NCBI RefSeq assembly: GCF_003119115.1 | Contig: NZ_CP022364.1 | Location: forward strand, 186,001 to 250,000 | Reading direction: 5' to 3' | Source: Azospirillum sp. TSH58 | Lineage (GTDB): Bacteria; Pseudomonadota; Alphaproteobacteria; Azospirillales; Azospirillaceae | Length of the DNA stretch: 64,000 nucleotides | Shown here: positions 16,350 through 25,288 of the stretch, piece after piece | Layout: the number at the start of each line of letters is the position of its first letter | How positions within the stretch are numbered: the first letter of the stretch is position 1 | Notes under the pieces: model-generated | Databases searched by the model: none | The model's input: the letters and a program-made list of their open reading frames with translations, nothing else | Told to the model about the DNA's origin: nothing | Made by a program: the position numbers and the translations under genes

Positions 16350-16886
16350 GTCCCGGTACCTGCACCTGAAGCCGCGAAACCGTGACGTTCAGAGGGGGGA
16401 ATCGTCACGGGGGTGATTGGGCAGGAGGAGAGCAAGGCCGCGAAGGTGCTGGAGGTGAGGGAGAGCGATGGGTCACGGGGATGGTCCGCACCGCTCAAGC
16501 GAGGCCGGAAAATCTCCGCTGGGCCGGCTGTACGCTGGGGCAGGGCAGGGGCGTACACCCGACCAGGACCCAACATCGGATGCGCAATCCGTTTCACATC
16601 ATTGAAAATGCTGAGCTTTCCGCCGCGTGTTGCACGCCGTGTTGCGCGCGCACCCGCGCCTGGGCAGGAGGGGGGCACCCTTCGTCCGCGCCCGCCGGAC
16701 CCCCACCCCCGAAAAAACGGCCTCGACCGATAGCGGAGGGCCATCCCCTCACAAGTTTGTCCCGAAAACGCCGCCTGGAAACGCTGGCTAATAGCATCCC
16801 GTTGCCGGACCCACCTCAACCAACCTCGCCAGCTCCTGTTGATGGCTACGTAGGTTTACCGATGCCATCCGGAAGGAGAATGGCCG
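16350..16886. other. 537-bp stretch without a convincing gene
   Basis: GC-rich DNA with low coding signal between the repeat cluster and the convergent TerS block. Short open frames on both strands lack ribosome-binding sites and family resemblance. It contains two TGTTGC copies at 16628 and 16641 that resemble motifs near both att sites, and a polypurine run near 16390-16440. It may extend the origin or carry island packaging sequences; nothing direct shows this. Confidence 0.4.
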
Positions 16887-17039
16887 ATGGACACTAAGGA
16901 CGACCAAAGCAGACGCGTGGAAGAGGCGCTGAACCGTTTGGCGGCCTTGTTGGCGAAGTCCATGGCGAGGGCAGATCATCAACGATCCACCCAACACCAA
17001 GCCCTTACCCGCCCTGTTCGACCGGTTCGGCGTCGATGA
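16887..17039 (+). CDS. Possible small protein, 50 aa
   Basis: ATG 16887 follows GGAAGGAG at an ideal distance of 8 nt. The product MDTKDDQSRRVEEALNRLAA... has an amphipathic helix (residues 10-27) and a basic tail (TRPVRPVRRR). Its 3' end overlaps the TerS-like gene on the other strand by 35 bp. The strong start signal is the main support; composition is otherwise unremarkable. Confidence 0.4.
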   Translation: MDTKDDQSRRVEEALNRLAALLAKSMARADHQRSTQHQALTRPVRPVRRR

Positions 17040-17532
17040 TCATGCCGCCCGCTGTGCTGTCGCCCTGCCGCTGGCCGGGGCCGTCGGCGTTGGTGCGCAG
17101 GTCGATCACCCACCCGACGTTCACGTTGGTCTGAACGGTGGTGCCCCGCTGCGGCGGCTGGAAGCCGTTCAGGCCCAGCGCCAGTTCGGTCGCGCGGAAG
17201 GCGACGTTCTCGCTGTTCGCGTCGATGAGTTGATCGAGCTTGCCGGCGGCACGGGCCAGCGTCTTGCCCTTGAGCTGCCGTTCGACCTGGAGCCGGATTT
17301 CCTCCAGCACTTCAGGCCGCTTGAGCGCGCGGGAGACCGACTCACGGGCACAGCCGGCGATGGCCGCCGCCTCCTCATGGGTTCGGGCTTTACCCGCGAT
17401 CAGCGCATCGATGGCGGCCCGCACCTTCTTGGTGATCTTGCGGGGCTTGGCCAGCGGGGTGTCGCCCTTCGTGGGCGCGGGAAGGTCAGATTTGCGCAAT
17501 TTTCGGAATCCTCTTCGTGTAGGCGGCTTCAT
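17005..17532 (-). CDS. Terminase small subunit-like DNA-binding protein
   Basis: A 175-residue protein. After a basic N-terminus, residues about 35-75 give an HTH (VRAAIDALIAGKARTHEEAA, AGCARESVSRALKRPEVLEE) typical of phage TerS, followed by a helical oligomerisation part and a Gln/Gly-rich tail ending DAEPVEQGG. TerS recognises packaging sites; in PICIs an island TerS redirects helper packaging. No large terminase is present. ATG 17532 overlaps the upstream gene by 47 nt, so a later start (TTG near 17499) is possible. A generic HTH regulator cannot be excluded. Confidence 0.65.
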   Translation of the reverse strand: MKPPTRRGFRKLRKSDLPAPTKGDTPLAKPRKITKKVRAAIDALIAGKARTHEEAAAIAGCARESVSRALKRPEVLEEIRLQVERQLKGKTLARAAGKLDQLIDANSENVAFRATELALGLNGFQPPQRGTTVQTNVNVGWVIDLRTNADGPGQRQGDSTAGGMIIDAEPVEQGG

Positions 17533-17899
17533 CGATCAGCCGGGCGATGCGCTCCGCTTCGGCATTGTCCTGTTCCTCCAGCAGCGCCTGAACCGCCGCG
17601 GGGTCGGTGATGTCGAAGTCGTCCGGGATGACGAGAACACGGTATCCGCGGCCGGCCAACGCGGTGAACGCGAGGTCGAGCATGTCGTATCCGGCCATCC
17701 GCCCCGAAGGCGTCGCAGGGTTCAGGGCCTTCCCCGCGTAACCGTCGTTCCATCCCGCCGCGTCATCGAGTTCCCAGAGTGCCCAGCCGCGCCGCTTCAG
17801 GTGCCGCCGGATCTCTCGGCACATCGCATGATAGGCCCATGGGATTTTCCCCCAGGACCGTTGGAAACCGAGCTGCCGTTGCTGTTGATTGTCGCTCAC
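17486..17899 (-). CDS. Hypothetical protein upstream of TerS-like gene
   Basis: 137 residues from GTG 17899, which is preceded by GGAGGCGGAC; the frame is open further upstream without a better signal. The core KIPWAYHAMCREIRRHLKRR and WELDDAAGWNDGYAGKAL is followed by an acidic segment DDFDITDPAAVQALLEEQ and a helical tail. It resembles phage-encoded HTH/packaging accessory proteins in layout but no family is certain. Overlap with the TerS-like gene suggests joint translation. Confidence 0.6.
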   Translation of the reverse strand: MSDNQQQRQLGFQRSWGKIPWAYHAMCREIRRHLKRRGWALWELDDAAGWNDGYAGKALNPATPSGRMAGYDMLDLAFTALAGRGYRVLVIPDDFDITDPAAVQALLEEQDNAEAERIARLIDEAAYTKRIPKIAQI

Positions 17900-18013
17900 G
17901 TCCGCCTCCGTGCAATGACGGGGCCAGCCTGAACGGCGTGCGTTGGTCGGGCCAACGCACAGCAGGCAGGGTTGATCCACCGCGCCGTGTGCGCCCCAGA
18001 TCGGACCCGGATC

Positions 18014-18673
18014 ATGATGAAGCTCGCCGCTCCTCCCTCGCCCGACACCGGCCTCGACGCCGACGCGAAGCAGCGCCTTTCGGAAATCCTCGCCAGCCGC
18101 AACGCGCTGGCTCTGGATCTGGCCGAAGCCCGCACCATCCTTCCCGGCCTCGCCGCCCAGGCCCGTCAGCTCGCCGCCCTGACGCAGGCCGATCCCGCCC
18201 TTGAAGGCGAGCGCGCCGAAGCGCAGCGCCGTCACGACCTGATGGACGTGCGCGTGGCGACGCTGGAGGAGCAGGATCGCCAGCTCGCTGCGGACGAACT
18301 CCGCACCCGCGCCGAGGTGGACGGGGAGGAAAGCGCTTTGGAACGGCAGGCCATCCTGGGGTCGGCGCGGCTCGTTCTCCACCGCGCCCGCGAAGCACGC
18401 CTCGCCGCGGAGCAGGCGGTTTGCCCGGAGGGGATGCCCTCTCAGATCTTCCTGCTGAACCGCGTGAGTGCCCTCGATCCCCATATCGTGGCGCTGTCCG
18501 CGAAGAAGCGGGAAATCGGGCGCGAAAGCCCCTCACGCACCGCCGAGGATCTGGCGCTGCTCTCGGAACTGGCGGAGGAGCAAACGCTTCTGGAACACGC
18601 CCGCAAGCTGGCCCAGGGCGGCCTGATCAACACCAGCTCGAATGCGTGGTTCGCGCATCCGGTCGCGTCCTGA
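18014..18673 (+). CDS. Coiled-coil protein, first of virion-like gene block
   Basis: 219 residues, almost wholly helical with long Glu/Ala/Leu/Arg stretches (EILASRNALALDLAEARTIL, DLMDVRVATLEEQDRQLAAD), predicted coiled coil. Starts at ATG 18014 or 18017; a strong ribosome-binding site is missing. No enzyme motifs, signal peptide or membrane span. It begins a five-gene co-directional block ending with the ejection-like proteins; it may be a structural or scaffold-like component. Function inferred only from position. Confidence 0.65.
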   Translation: MMKLAAPPSPDTGLDADAKQRLSEILASRNALALDLAEARTILPGLAAQARQLAALTQADPALEGERAEAQRRHDLMDVRVATLEEQDRQLAADELRTRAEVDGEESALERQAILGSARLVLHRAREARLAAEQAVCPEGMPSQIFLLNRVSALDPHIVALSAKKREIGRESPSRTAEDLALLSELAEEQTLLEHARKLAQGGLINTSSNAWFAHPVAS

Positions 18674-18686
18674 TTGGAGAACCCAC

Positions 18687-19355
18687 ATGACCGACCAGAC
18701 GAAATCGATGGACTCGAAGAGCATCCAAGCCGCCATCGCCAAAGCCGAAGGCGACCTGGAGACGCTGACGACCCTGATGGGCGACCTTCAGGCCGAACAG
18801 CGCAAGCTCGCCGCGCTTGCCACTCTTGGGCTGCTGGAGGGCGCCAAAGCTGGCCGCCAGAAGGAGGTGGCCGAGGAAATCGCCTTGGTGCAGGCGCGCC
18901 AAGCCGAGTTGCGCACCGGTATCGACGGCGCTCGCGAATTGCTGGAGCGGACGCTCACGGAAGAGGCCGCTGCCCAGGCCAAGGCGGATTGGGAAGAGGC
19001 CGAAGCGCTGCTGAAGCAGGCCGGTGAAGTGGCACGGGCGGCGCAGGAAGCGTTGGAAAAGGCCGGCTCCAAATACTCGGAGTTGAGCAATCTGATCGAA
19101 CGGGCCGTATCGCTGGGCTGCCAGCACGTCCCCGCGCATCGCCGATATGCAATGGCCGATCTGGGGCGGAGCCTGCAACTGGCCGAACTGTTCGCCCTTG
19201 CGTTGCGCAATGCTGGTGGCCCGGATCACAAGATCCTTCCGACCTATGTCTGCGCCACGCAACCGCACGTCGCCCCGACAATTGAAACGGCGCTCGCCGG
19301 CTGCGTTCGGAAGTTCATCGAGGCGCGCGACCACGCCGAAGCCAACGACCGGTAA
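18687..19355 (+). CDS. Coiled-coil protein, second of virion-like gene block
   Basis: 222 residues from ATG 18687 (ribosome-binding site TTGGAGAACCCAC). Residues about 5-135 form a long coiled coil (AAIAKAEGDLETLTTLMGDL, then LLERTLTEEAAAQAKADWEE); the last 80 residues are more globular (LGCQHVPAHRRYAMADLG, LPTYVCATQPHVAPTIETAL). It lies 13 nt after the previous coiled-coil gene. Its size and place before a ~730 and a ~1130-aa protein parallel T7 gp14-gp15-gp16, but sequence similarity to gp14 cannot be claimed. Confidence 0.65.
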   Translation: MTDQTKSMDSKSIQAAIAKAEGDLETLTTLMGDLQAEQRKLAALATLGLLEGAKAGRQKEVAEEIALVQARQAELRTGIDGARELLERTLTEEAAAQAKADWEEAEALLKQAGEVARAAQEALEKAGSKYSELSNLIERAVSLGCQHVPAHRRYAMADLGRSLQLAELFALALRNAGGPDHKILPTYVCATQPHVAPTIETALAGCVRKFIEARDHAEANDR

Positions 19356-19361
19356 CCCTTC

Positions 19362-19598
19362 ATGGGCACCGTGTCCGAACAGACGGCGGCGCGCCTGCGC
19401 GAGACGCATGGCGCCGCCGCCGACGAGATGATCGGGCAGGCGGTAGGGATGATCGAGCGGGCGGCCAAGCGCTGGCCGGCGGTCCACGACTTCCTCGCCG
19501 CTTCCGGGTTGCGCGACAGCCCGCACCTGATCGAACAGCTTGCGGCACGCGCCGCGCACCGGGCGCTTCTGATCGACGGCGATAGGAACCGGCAATGA
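19362..19598 (+). CDS. Small helical protein, 78 aa
   Basis: MGTVSEQTAARLRETHGAAA... is helical and ends with a basic DGDRNRQ tail. It begins 6 nt after the previous stop and its TGA overlaps the next ATG, so it is firmly inside the operon. No family recognised; it may be a minor structural or assembly protein. Confidence 0.65.
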   Translation: MGTVSEQTAARLRETHGAAADEMIGQAVGMIERAAKRWPAVHDFLAASGLRDSPHLIEQLAARAAHRALLIDGDRNRQ

Positions 19599-21787
19599 CG
19601 ATGGACCTGTGGGCCACGCTGGGCCAAGTCGGCAACCAGATCACCGACACGGCGACGCGCTTTGCCGTTCAGGAGCAAAAGCGCCACTACATTACCTTCG
19701 CCGGCAACGCCGAGGTGGACGCGCGGACGAATCTGCTGGTGCTTCAGGACAAGCACCGGGAGAACCCCGATGGTTTCCGCGCCGAGTGGGACGCCTACCG
19801 CAAGGGCGTCATCAAGGGGACGCCGGCACCCTTCGCCCAGCAGATTGACCTCATGCTGCGCGAGGAGGGGAATCGGGGTCTTGGGGTGGTGCTGAACGCG
19901 CGCCGCGCCAAGGACGAGAAGCTCGCGGATCAGGCCATCGCGGCGCGCCTGGAAATGGGCGAGGCCGATGTTCTCACCGCGGCGTCGTCCGGCGACGATG
20001 GGCGGTTCGCAACCGCCCTGGGCACCTATCGCGCCATCATCGATGCCGGCGCGAGTTCCGGGCTTCTCGCGCCCGAGCGTGGCGCCCTGCTCTACAGCAA
20101 CCTGGAAGGCCGCGCCCGGCAGGAACTCGTCACGAACGCCGTCCGCAACACCTTCTGGGCCGATGGCGCCGACGCCGCGCGCGGGCTTCTGGATCATGTG
20201 GTGGTGCCCTACGCGGCGAAGGTGATCGGGGCGGAGTGGTCGCCTACCGGTCCGGACAAGAACCCGAACAGCAGCGCCGCCGGGCCGGGCCAGTTCCGCA
20301 ACAGCACGTGGGTGTCCACGCTGCGCAAGCACGCGCCGGAGCTGGCCGCCGGCAAGACGGATGAACAGGTGCTGGCCCTCCGCGACAGCGGCACGCCGCA
20401 CGAACGCCGCGCACTGCATGTCCGCATGGTGGACGGCTACGGCAACGCCAACGAAACCTTCCTCAAGGCGAACGGCGTGGAGAAGGTCGGGGATGCCGAG
20501 AAGTACCTCGCACACTTCGCCGGGCCAGCGGGCGCGCTGGCCGTCCTGCAGGCGGACCCGAGCACGCCGGTGCGCAAGCTGCTGGGCGCCGATGCCATCA
20601 CCGCCAACGCCGGCATGCGGCGCGACGGCAAGGGCTTCGCAGATTGGACGGCTGGAGACCTGCGCGCCTGGGCCAACGGCAAGATGGACGAGGGCGCAAC
20701 ACCGCCCGGGCAGGATTACGGCCTGACCCCGGAGCTGCGCGACCGGCTGAAGAAGGGAATGACCGGCCTGATTCGCGACCTCGAGCAACAGGCGTCGGGC
20801 GTCGTGCTGCAATGGGCCGCCGGTGAGGACCCGCTGAGCGCCTACGGCATGCTGATGTCCGGCCAAGCCGACCCCAAGGCGACCGCGGCTTACCGGCTGC
20901 TGTCGGGCGAAGGCAAGATGGCGCTGCGCAAGGAGCTTCTGTCCGCCGCCAGCGGGGCCGCCGGCCTTGCGGATCGGGAGGAGCGGCTTGACGAGAAGCG
21001 GCGAACCGCCAGCTCCAACAGGGCGCTGTACGAGCTGGCCTCGCTCGATCCGGCTGCGCCCGACTATCTGGCCCGTCGGAGCGAACTCATTGGGCAGGTG
21101 CGCGCCCTGGGCGTGGTCAACCCCGAAGCCTTCGCGAAGCTGAACGAGCAGAGCCGCAACGCCGGCCCCGACAATCCGGAGCTGCTGTTCGTCCTTGAGG
21201 GCCAGATCGAACGCGGCGTGATCAGCAACGGTGAAGCGCTCACCACGTTCATGGGGCGCGGCCTGTCCTACGACACCGGGCGGCGCCTCCTCGACAAGCT
21301 CAACCGCGTGGGTGACGAACGCTACAAAACCGGCCTCGCCCGCATCCGCGCCGCGGCGGGCCTTGTCGAAGGCGGGTTGTTCCAGGCCAACAGCGCGGAG
21401 GCGAAGGCCGCCTCGCGCATGCGCATCGCCTTCGATGATGCTGTCGACACCGCGCGGCAGGCCGGCACGCCCTTCGACCCGGTTGAGGTCGCAAAGCGGG
21501 TGATCGACGGCGACCGGGCGCAACAGCAGACGCGCGACGCCAGCCCGCTCGTTCAGCAGTACCGGGCGGAGCTGAAGGCCGCCGCCGACAAGGTGCGGGC
21601 GGCTGGTCTCCGCGACGCGCAGGGCAACGTCATCGCCCTCGATTTCAACAGCGTCGATGACCTGGAGGCGGCCCGCCGGCTGTCCGATCCCAAGTCGGGC
21701 GTCTTCGGCGTGTTCAAGCGCGACCTCTTCAACGAACGCGAGCTGACGCAACTGCGCACCGCCATCCAGCAGGTTCACGGGGAATGA
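19595..21787 (+). CDS. Large phage-type protein with lytic-transglycosylase-like segment
   Basis: 730 residues with no signal peptide. The first 200 residues are helical and charged. At about 205-300 lies an SLT-like segment: VIGAEWSPTG (candidate catalytic Glu E214), then NPNSSAAGPGQFRNSTWVST and ALRDSGTPHERR, which matches the E..S, GxGQF and W motifs of Slt-family muramidases as used in phage ejection proteins. The remainder is helical and polar. Such proteins are carried inside podovirus heads and degrade peptidoglycan during DNA entry. ATG 19595 or 19601 starts it. Virion role is inference; the fold of the SLT segment is read by eye. Confidence 0.7.
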   Translation: MTMDLWATLGQVGNQITDTATRFAVQEQKRHYITFAGNAEVDARTNLLVLQDKHRENPDGFRAEWDAYRKGVIKGTPAPFAQQIDLMLREEGNRGLGVVLNARRAKDEKLADQAIAARLEMGEADVLTAASSGDDGRFATALGTYRAIIDAGASSGLLAPERGALLYSNLEGRARQELVTNAVRNTFWADGADAARGLLDHVVVPYAAKVIGAEWSPTGPDKNPNSSAAGPGQFRNSTWVSTLRKHAPELAAGKTDEQVLALRDSGTPHERRALHVRMVDGYGNANETFLKANGVEKVGDAEKYLAHFAGPAGALAVLQADPSTPVRKLLGADAITANAGMRRDGKGFADWTAGDLRAWANGKMDEGATPPGQDYGLTPELRDRLKKGMTGLIRDLEQQASGVVLQWAAGEDPLSAYGMLMSGQADPKATAAYRLLSGEGKMALRKELLSAASGAAGLADREERLDEKRRTASSNRALYELASLDPAAPDYLARRSELIGQVRALGVVNPEAFAKLNEQSRNAGPDNPELLFVLEGQIERGVISNGEALTTFMGRGLSYDTGRRLLDKLNRVGDERYKTGLARIRAAAGLVEGGLFQANSAEAKAASRMRIAFDDAVDTARQAGTPFDPVEVAKRVIDGDRAQQQTRDASPLVQQYRAELKAAADKVRAAGLRDAQGNVIALDFNSVDDLEAARRLSDPKSGVFGVFKRDLFNERELTQLRTAIQQVHGE

Positions 21788-24700
21788 CCATGAGCACCAT
21801 TGACGACGCCTTCATCGAATCCCGCATCGGTGCCCGCGTTCGCCTGGAACCGGCGCCGCCCCCGGAGACCAAGCCGGACACGTCCGGCGGCTTCACCGAC
21901 TTCGAGGACATTCCCGACAGGCAGAACCCCGGCCATATCCTGCGGTACGGCAACGGGCCGGGCTTCACGACGCTGGTCTATCGCGGCCCGGCGGAGAACG
22001 CGCCGCCGCTGGCCCAGGCCGGCGACAAGACTCCAGCGCCGGGCGACGGTGGGGACGCTGCGCCCCCCTCCGCCGGCACCTCGTTCATCGACGCCCTGGG
22101 CGGCACCGCGCGCCGGATGGCCGAAGACCTGGGCCTCGCCCTCTCGGGGCAGCGCGCCCCGGCTGATGCTGCCGAAGGTCAGCAGCTCGCGCCCGATCAT
22201 GCCCAGGCCCTCTGGGAAGAAGCCCGCGTGAACCCGAACGAGCTGCTGTACGCGATCCAGCGCGACCCGGCGGACGGCCAGTTGAAGCCCTTCGTGCGGC
22301 CCAAGCCCCTCGACCAGCGGGACAGCGCCCAGACGGCGGAGGATGCGCTCGCGGACGCCGGACGCGTGGTCGGCGCCGCCTTCATGGACCCGCTGAAGGG
22401 AGCGGCCACCGGCGCCGCGGCGGCGGCCCGGCTGATCACTGGGGTGGAGGACGCGGGCGCCACCGTCAGCAGCGGCCCGGCGGGCGCCATGCTGCGCCGG
22501 ATGGGCACCACCGCCCGCCGGGTGGACGAGCCGATCCTCGACGATGGCAAGCTGTCTGGCCCGGTGGGCGATTACGTCGCCGTGCGCGAGGCCACCGAAG
22601 CGGAAACGCTGGCGTTCCAGCACAGCACCGGCAGCACCGCCGGGAAGCCCCCGGCCCTGACCTTCAACCTGGACCGCATCGCCGGCCCCGACGACGTGAA
22701 GGCCGCCATCGACCGGGCCGGGCAACTGTTCACCACCCCGCAGAAGATCACCTTCACCGAAATCCAGCAGCAGGCCCAGGCGGCGGGCATCGATGAGAAG
22801 TTCATCGCCCGCGTGCTGAACCGCGGCGAGGGCGGCGAGCTGCTGAACGGGAAGGACATGCTGAACGCGCTGCGCCTGCTGACGGCCAGCGGCGGGGAAC
22901 TCGACCGGCTGGCGAAATCCGTGGTGTTGCCCACGGCGACCGACCTCGACAAGCTGAAGTTCCGCCAGCAACTGGCCTTCCATGGCGCCCTGGCGAAGTC
23001 CGTGAAGGGCATCCAGAGCGACGTGGCGCGCACGCTGGCGGTGTTCCGCATCCCGCGCGACGCGGGCGACGTGGCCGCCGGGGAGGCGGTGCGCCGGGTG
23101 CTGGATGAATACGGTGGCGAGGCGTCGGTGCGCGATCTGGCGACGAAGTACCTCAGCCTGTCCACCCAGGGCGCCCGCAACAAGCTGGCCGAAGCCGGCA
23201 TGCTGGCGAAGCTGTCCGACGCCTTCCTGGCGCAGTTCATCAACGGCTTGCTCTCCAGCCCCAAGACGCACCTCGTCAACGTCGCCAGCAATGGCGTCTT
23301 CGGGGGCATGCAGATCCTGGAGCGCCAGCTCGCCGCGGTGATCGGAGCGGGGCGCGCACGCCTTCCCGGCGCCGACCCGGAGCGGGCCGCCATGGGCGAG
23401 GCGTTGGCGATGACCACGGGCGCCCTGCGCGGCTTCCTCGACGGCTGGTCCATCGCCCGCCGGGCGTGGCGGGAGAACATGCCCATCCAGGACATCGCGT
23501 CCCGCGTCGAAATCGCCCGCGGCGACCGGCTGAACCCGATCAGCGCGGAGGCGTTCAACCTGACCGGCCCCGTCGGGCAGGCGGTGGACCTCTATGGGAA
23601 GTTCGTCACGCTCCCGAGTCGGGCCATGCTGACGGAGGACGAGTTCTTCAAGGCCGTGGGCTACCGGATGGAGCTGCACGCCCAGGCTTACCGGCAGGGC
23701 GGCGCGATGTTCGATGACCTGATCGAACAGGGCACGGACCCGGCCACGGCCCGCCGACAGGTCGCGGACTTCGTGGCGACCTTCATCGAGAACCCGCCCC
23801 CGTCGGTGAAGGCGGACGCCGCGTCCTTCGCCCGCACCATGACCTTCCAGCGCGATCTGGAGTCGCCGCTGCTGGCCGCCGTTCAGCAGACGCTGGCGAT
23901 GTCCCCAGCAACGAAGGTCATCTTCCCGTTCTTCCGCACGCCGATGAACATCATGCTGGAGGTGATCCAGCGCTCTCCCCTGGCGCCGCTGTCCGCCCAG
24001 GCCCGCGAAGACTTCATGGCCGGCGGCGCGCGGCGCGATCTGGCGATTGCCAAGTTCACCCTGGGCAGCCTCGCCATGGCGGCGGCTTCCAGCTACGCCC
24101 TGGATGGCCGGATCACCGGCAGTGGCCCGAGCCGGCCCGAACTGCGGCAGGCGCTGGAGCGGCAGGGCTGGCAGCCCTACAGCTTCGTGTTCAACGCCGG
24201 GGAGCTGACGCCCGAGTCCATCGCCCAGCTTTCCAAGGTCGGCGCGGTGAAGGTCACGCCCGAGAAAGTCTATGTCTCCTACGAGCGGTTCGACCCGCTG
24301 TCGCCGCTGCTGGCGATGGCCGCCGACATGACCGGCCACGCCCTGACCGCGGAAGACGGCGCGGGGCTGGACGAGCTGGCAGCCGGCGCGGCCCTGGCCT
24401 TCTACGGCTACATGGGTGACCAGCCGTTCTTCACCGGCTTCGCCAAGATCGCCCGCGTGTTCCAGAGCATGTACGACGAGCCGGAGGAGCGCTTCGGCGC
24501 GCTGATGCAGGGACTGACGGACACCTACGGGGGCGTGCTCCTCGACGGCATGCTGCCCTACAGCTCCCTGCGCGGCACCATCGAGCGGTACGTGAACCCC
24601 GACGCCTCCAACACGATGGTGGAGGACTTCGACCCGCAGCTCTCGCCAGCGGTGCGGGGCTGGTACCAGGCGCTCCAACGGTTCAAGGCCCGCACGCCCG

Positions 24701-25179
24701 GCCTGTCCGACGATCTGGAGCCGTCTCTCGACCTGTTCGGACGGGTGCGTGACCAGGGCGACGGCCAGCTGTGGGAGATGGTGCTCCCGCTGAAGATCAG
24801 CCGGGGCAAGCCGGCGCCGGCGGATCAGGTGCTGATCGACGCCGGGATGCCGCTGAAGATGCCGCCGCGGAAGATGGACGGCGTGGCCCTGTCGGCGCAC
24901 CAGTACAACCGATTCGTCCACCTCATGAACACCCTGCCGGCCATCGACGGGCGGACCTTCCCGGATTACGTGGCGTGGCTGGGCGACCAGCCGGAATACC
25001 AGGGCCTGCCCCGCGGCGAGGGCGGCGCGGAGTTCGGGTTCACCGGGAAGCAGGGCGTGCTGGCGAAGGTCTTCACCACCTACAAGCAGGCCGCCAAGCA
25101 GGTGCTGATGCAGGAGGAGCCGGACCTCAAGGCCACGATCCAGGCGAAGGAGCGCGAGCGGGCGCTCTATGGGCGGTGA
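21784..25179 (+). CDS. 1131-aa podoviral internal-virion/ejection-like protein
   Basis: The largest gene of the island, ATGA-coupled to the 730-aa gene. After a low-complexity Pro/Gly-rich N-terminus (1-110) come long helical regions. Recognisable landmarks are LLSSPKTHLVNVASN (about 489-503), VIFPFFRTPMNIMLE (about 712-726) and hydrophobic, possibly membrane-inserting helices near 755-775 (FTLGSLAMAAASSYAL) and 860-880. Large phage proteins thought to form the trans-envelope ejection conduit share this architecture: huge, helical, no enzymatic motif, buried hydrophobic segments. Alternatives are a polyvalent or tape-measure-like protein. No portal, coat or tail gene accompanies it. Confidence 0.65.
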   Translation: MTMSTIDDAFIESRIGARVRLEPAPPPETKPDTSGGFTDFEDIPDRQNPGHILRYGNGPGFTTLVYRGPAENAPPLAQAGDKTPAPGDGGDAAPPSAGTSFIDALGGTARRMAEDLGLALSGQRAPADAAEGQQLAPDHAQALWEEARVNPNELLYAIQRDPADGQLKPFVRPKPLDQRDSAQTAEDALADAGRVVGAAFMDPLKGAATGAAAAARLITGVEDAGATVSSGPAGAMLRRMGTTARRVDEPILDDGKLSGPVGDYVAVREATEAETLAFQHSTGSTAGKPPALTFNLDRIAGPDDVKAAIDRAGQLFTTPQKITFTEIQQQAQAAGIDEKFIARVLNRGEGGELLNGKDMLNALRLLTASGGELDRLAKSVVLPTATDLDKLKFRQQLAFHGALAKSVKGIQSDVARTLAVFRIPRDAGDVAAGEAVRRVLDEYGGEASVRDLATKYLSLSTQGARNKLAEAGMLAKLSDAFLAQFINGLLSSPKTHLVNVASNGVFGGMQILERQLAAVIGAGRARLPGADPERAAMGEALAMTTGALRGFLDGWSIARRAWRENMPIQDIASRVEIARGDRLNPISAEAFNLTGPVGQAVDLYGKFVTLPSRAMLTEDEFFKAVGYRMELHAQAYRQGGAMFDDLIEQGTDPATARRQVADFVATFIENPPPSVKADAASFARTMTFQRDLESPLLAAVQQTLAMSPATKVIFPFFRTPMNIMLEVIQRSPLAPLSAQAREDFMAGGARRDLAIAKFTLGSLAMAAASSYALDGRITGSGPSRPELRQALERQGWQPYSFVFNAGELTPESIAQLSKVGAVKVTPEKVYVSYERFDPLSPLLAMAADMTGHALTAEDGAGLDELAAGAALAFYGYMGDQPFFTGFAKIARVFQSMYDEPEERFGALMQGLTDTYGGVLLDGMLPYSSLRGTIERYVNPDASNTMVEDFDPQLSPAVRGWYQALQRFKARTPGLSDDLEPSLDLFGRVRDQGDGQLWEMVLPLKISRGKPAPADQVLIDAGMPLKMPPRKMDGVALSAHQYNRFVHLMNTLPAIDGRTFPDYVAWLGDQPEYQGLPRGEGGAEFGFTGKQGVLAKVFTTYKQAAKQVLMQEEPDLKATIQAKERERALYGR

Positions 25180-25204
25180 TGTAATGAAGCACGCCTAACC
25201 CACC

Positions 25205-25230
25205 GACGGCCACTCTCCGGGGCGGCCGTT
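25205..25230 (+). terminator. Weak hairpin after the large-protein operon
   Basis: A short stem, ACGGCC (25206-25211) with GGCCGT (25224-25229), lies 26 nt past the 1131-aa gene stop and is followed by TGTCATTTGTG. There is no true T-run. It marks the switch from GC-rich virion-like genes to AT-rich cargo. Confidence 0.4.
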
Positions 25231-25288
25231 GTCATTTGTGCAGGGGGCGCATCTAGGAATGCCGCCGCTTCAATTGTGATAGGCTGAA

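Noticed and set aside
17486-18484. 332-codon version of the gene upstream of TerS
   Set aside because: The N-terminal 195 codons overlap the convincing coiled-coil gene on the plus strand; GTG 17899 has the ribosome-binding site.
19244-24921. Long minus-strand open frames opposite the 730- and 1131-aa genes
   Set aside because: Codon-position bias and stop/start-coupled operon structure support the plus strand; the antisense products have repetitive, non-protein-like composition.
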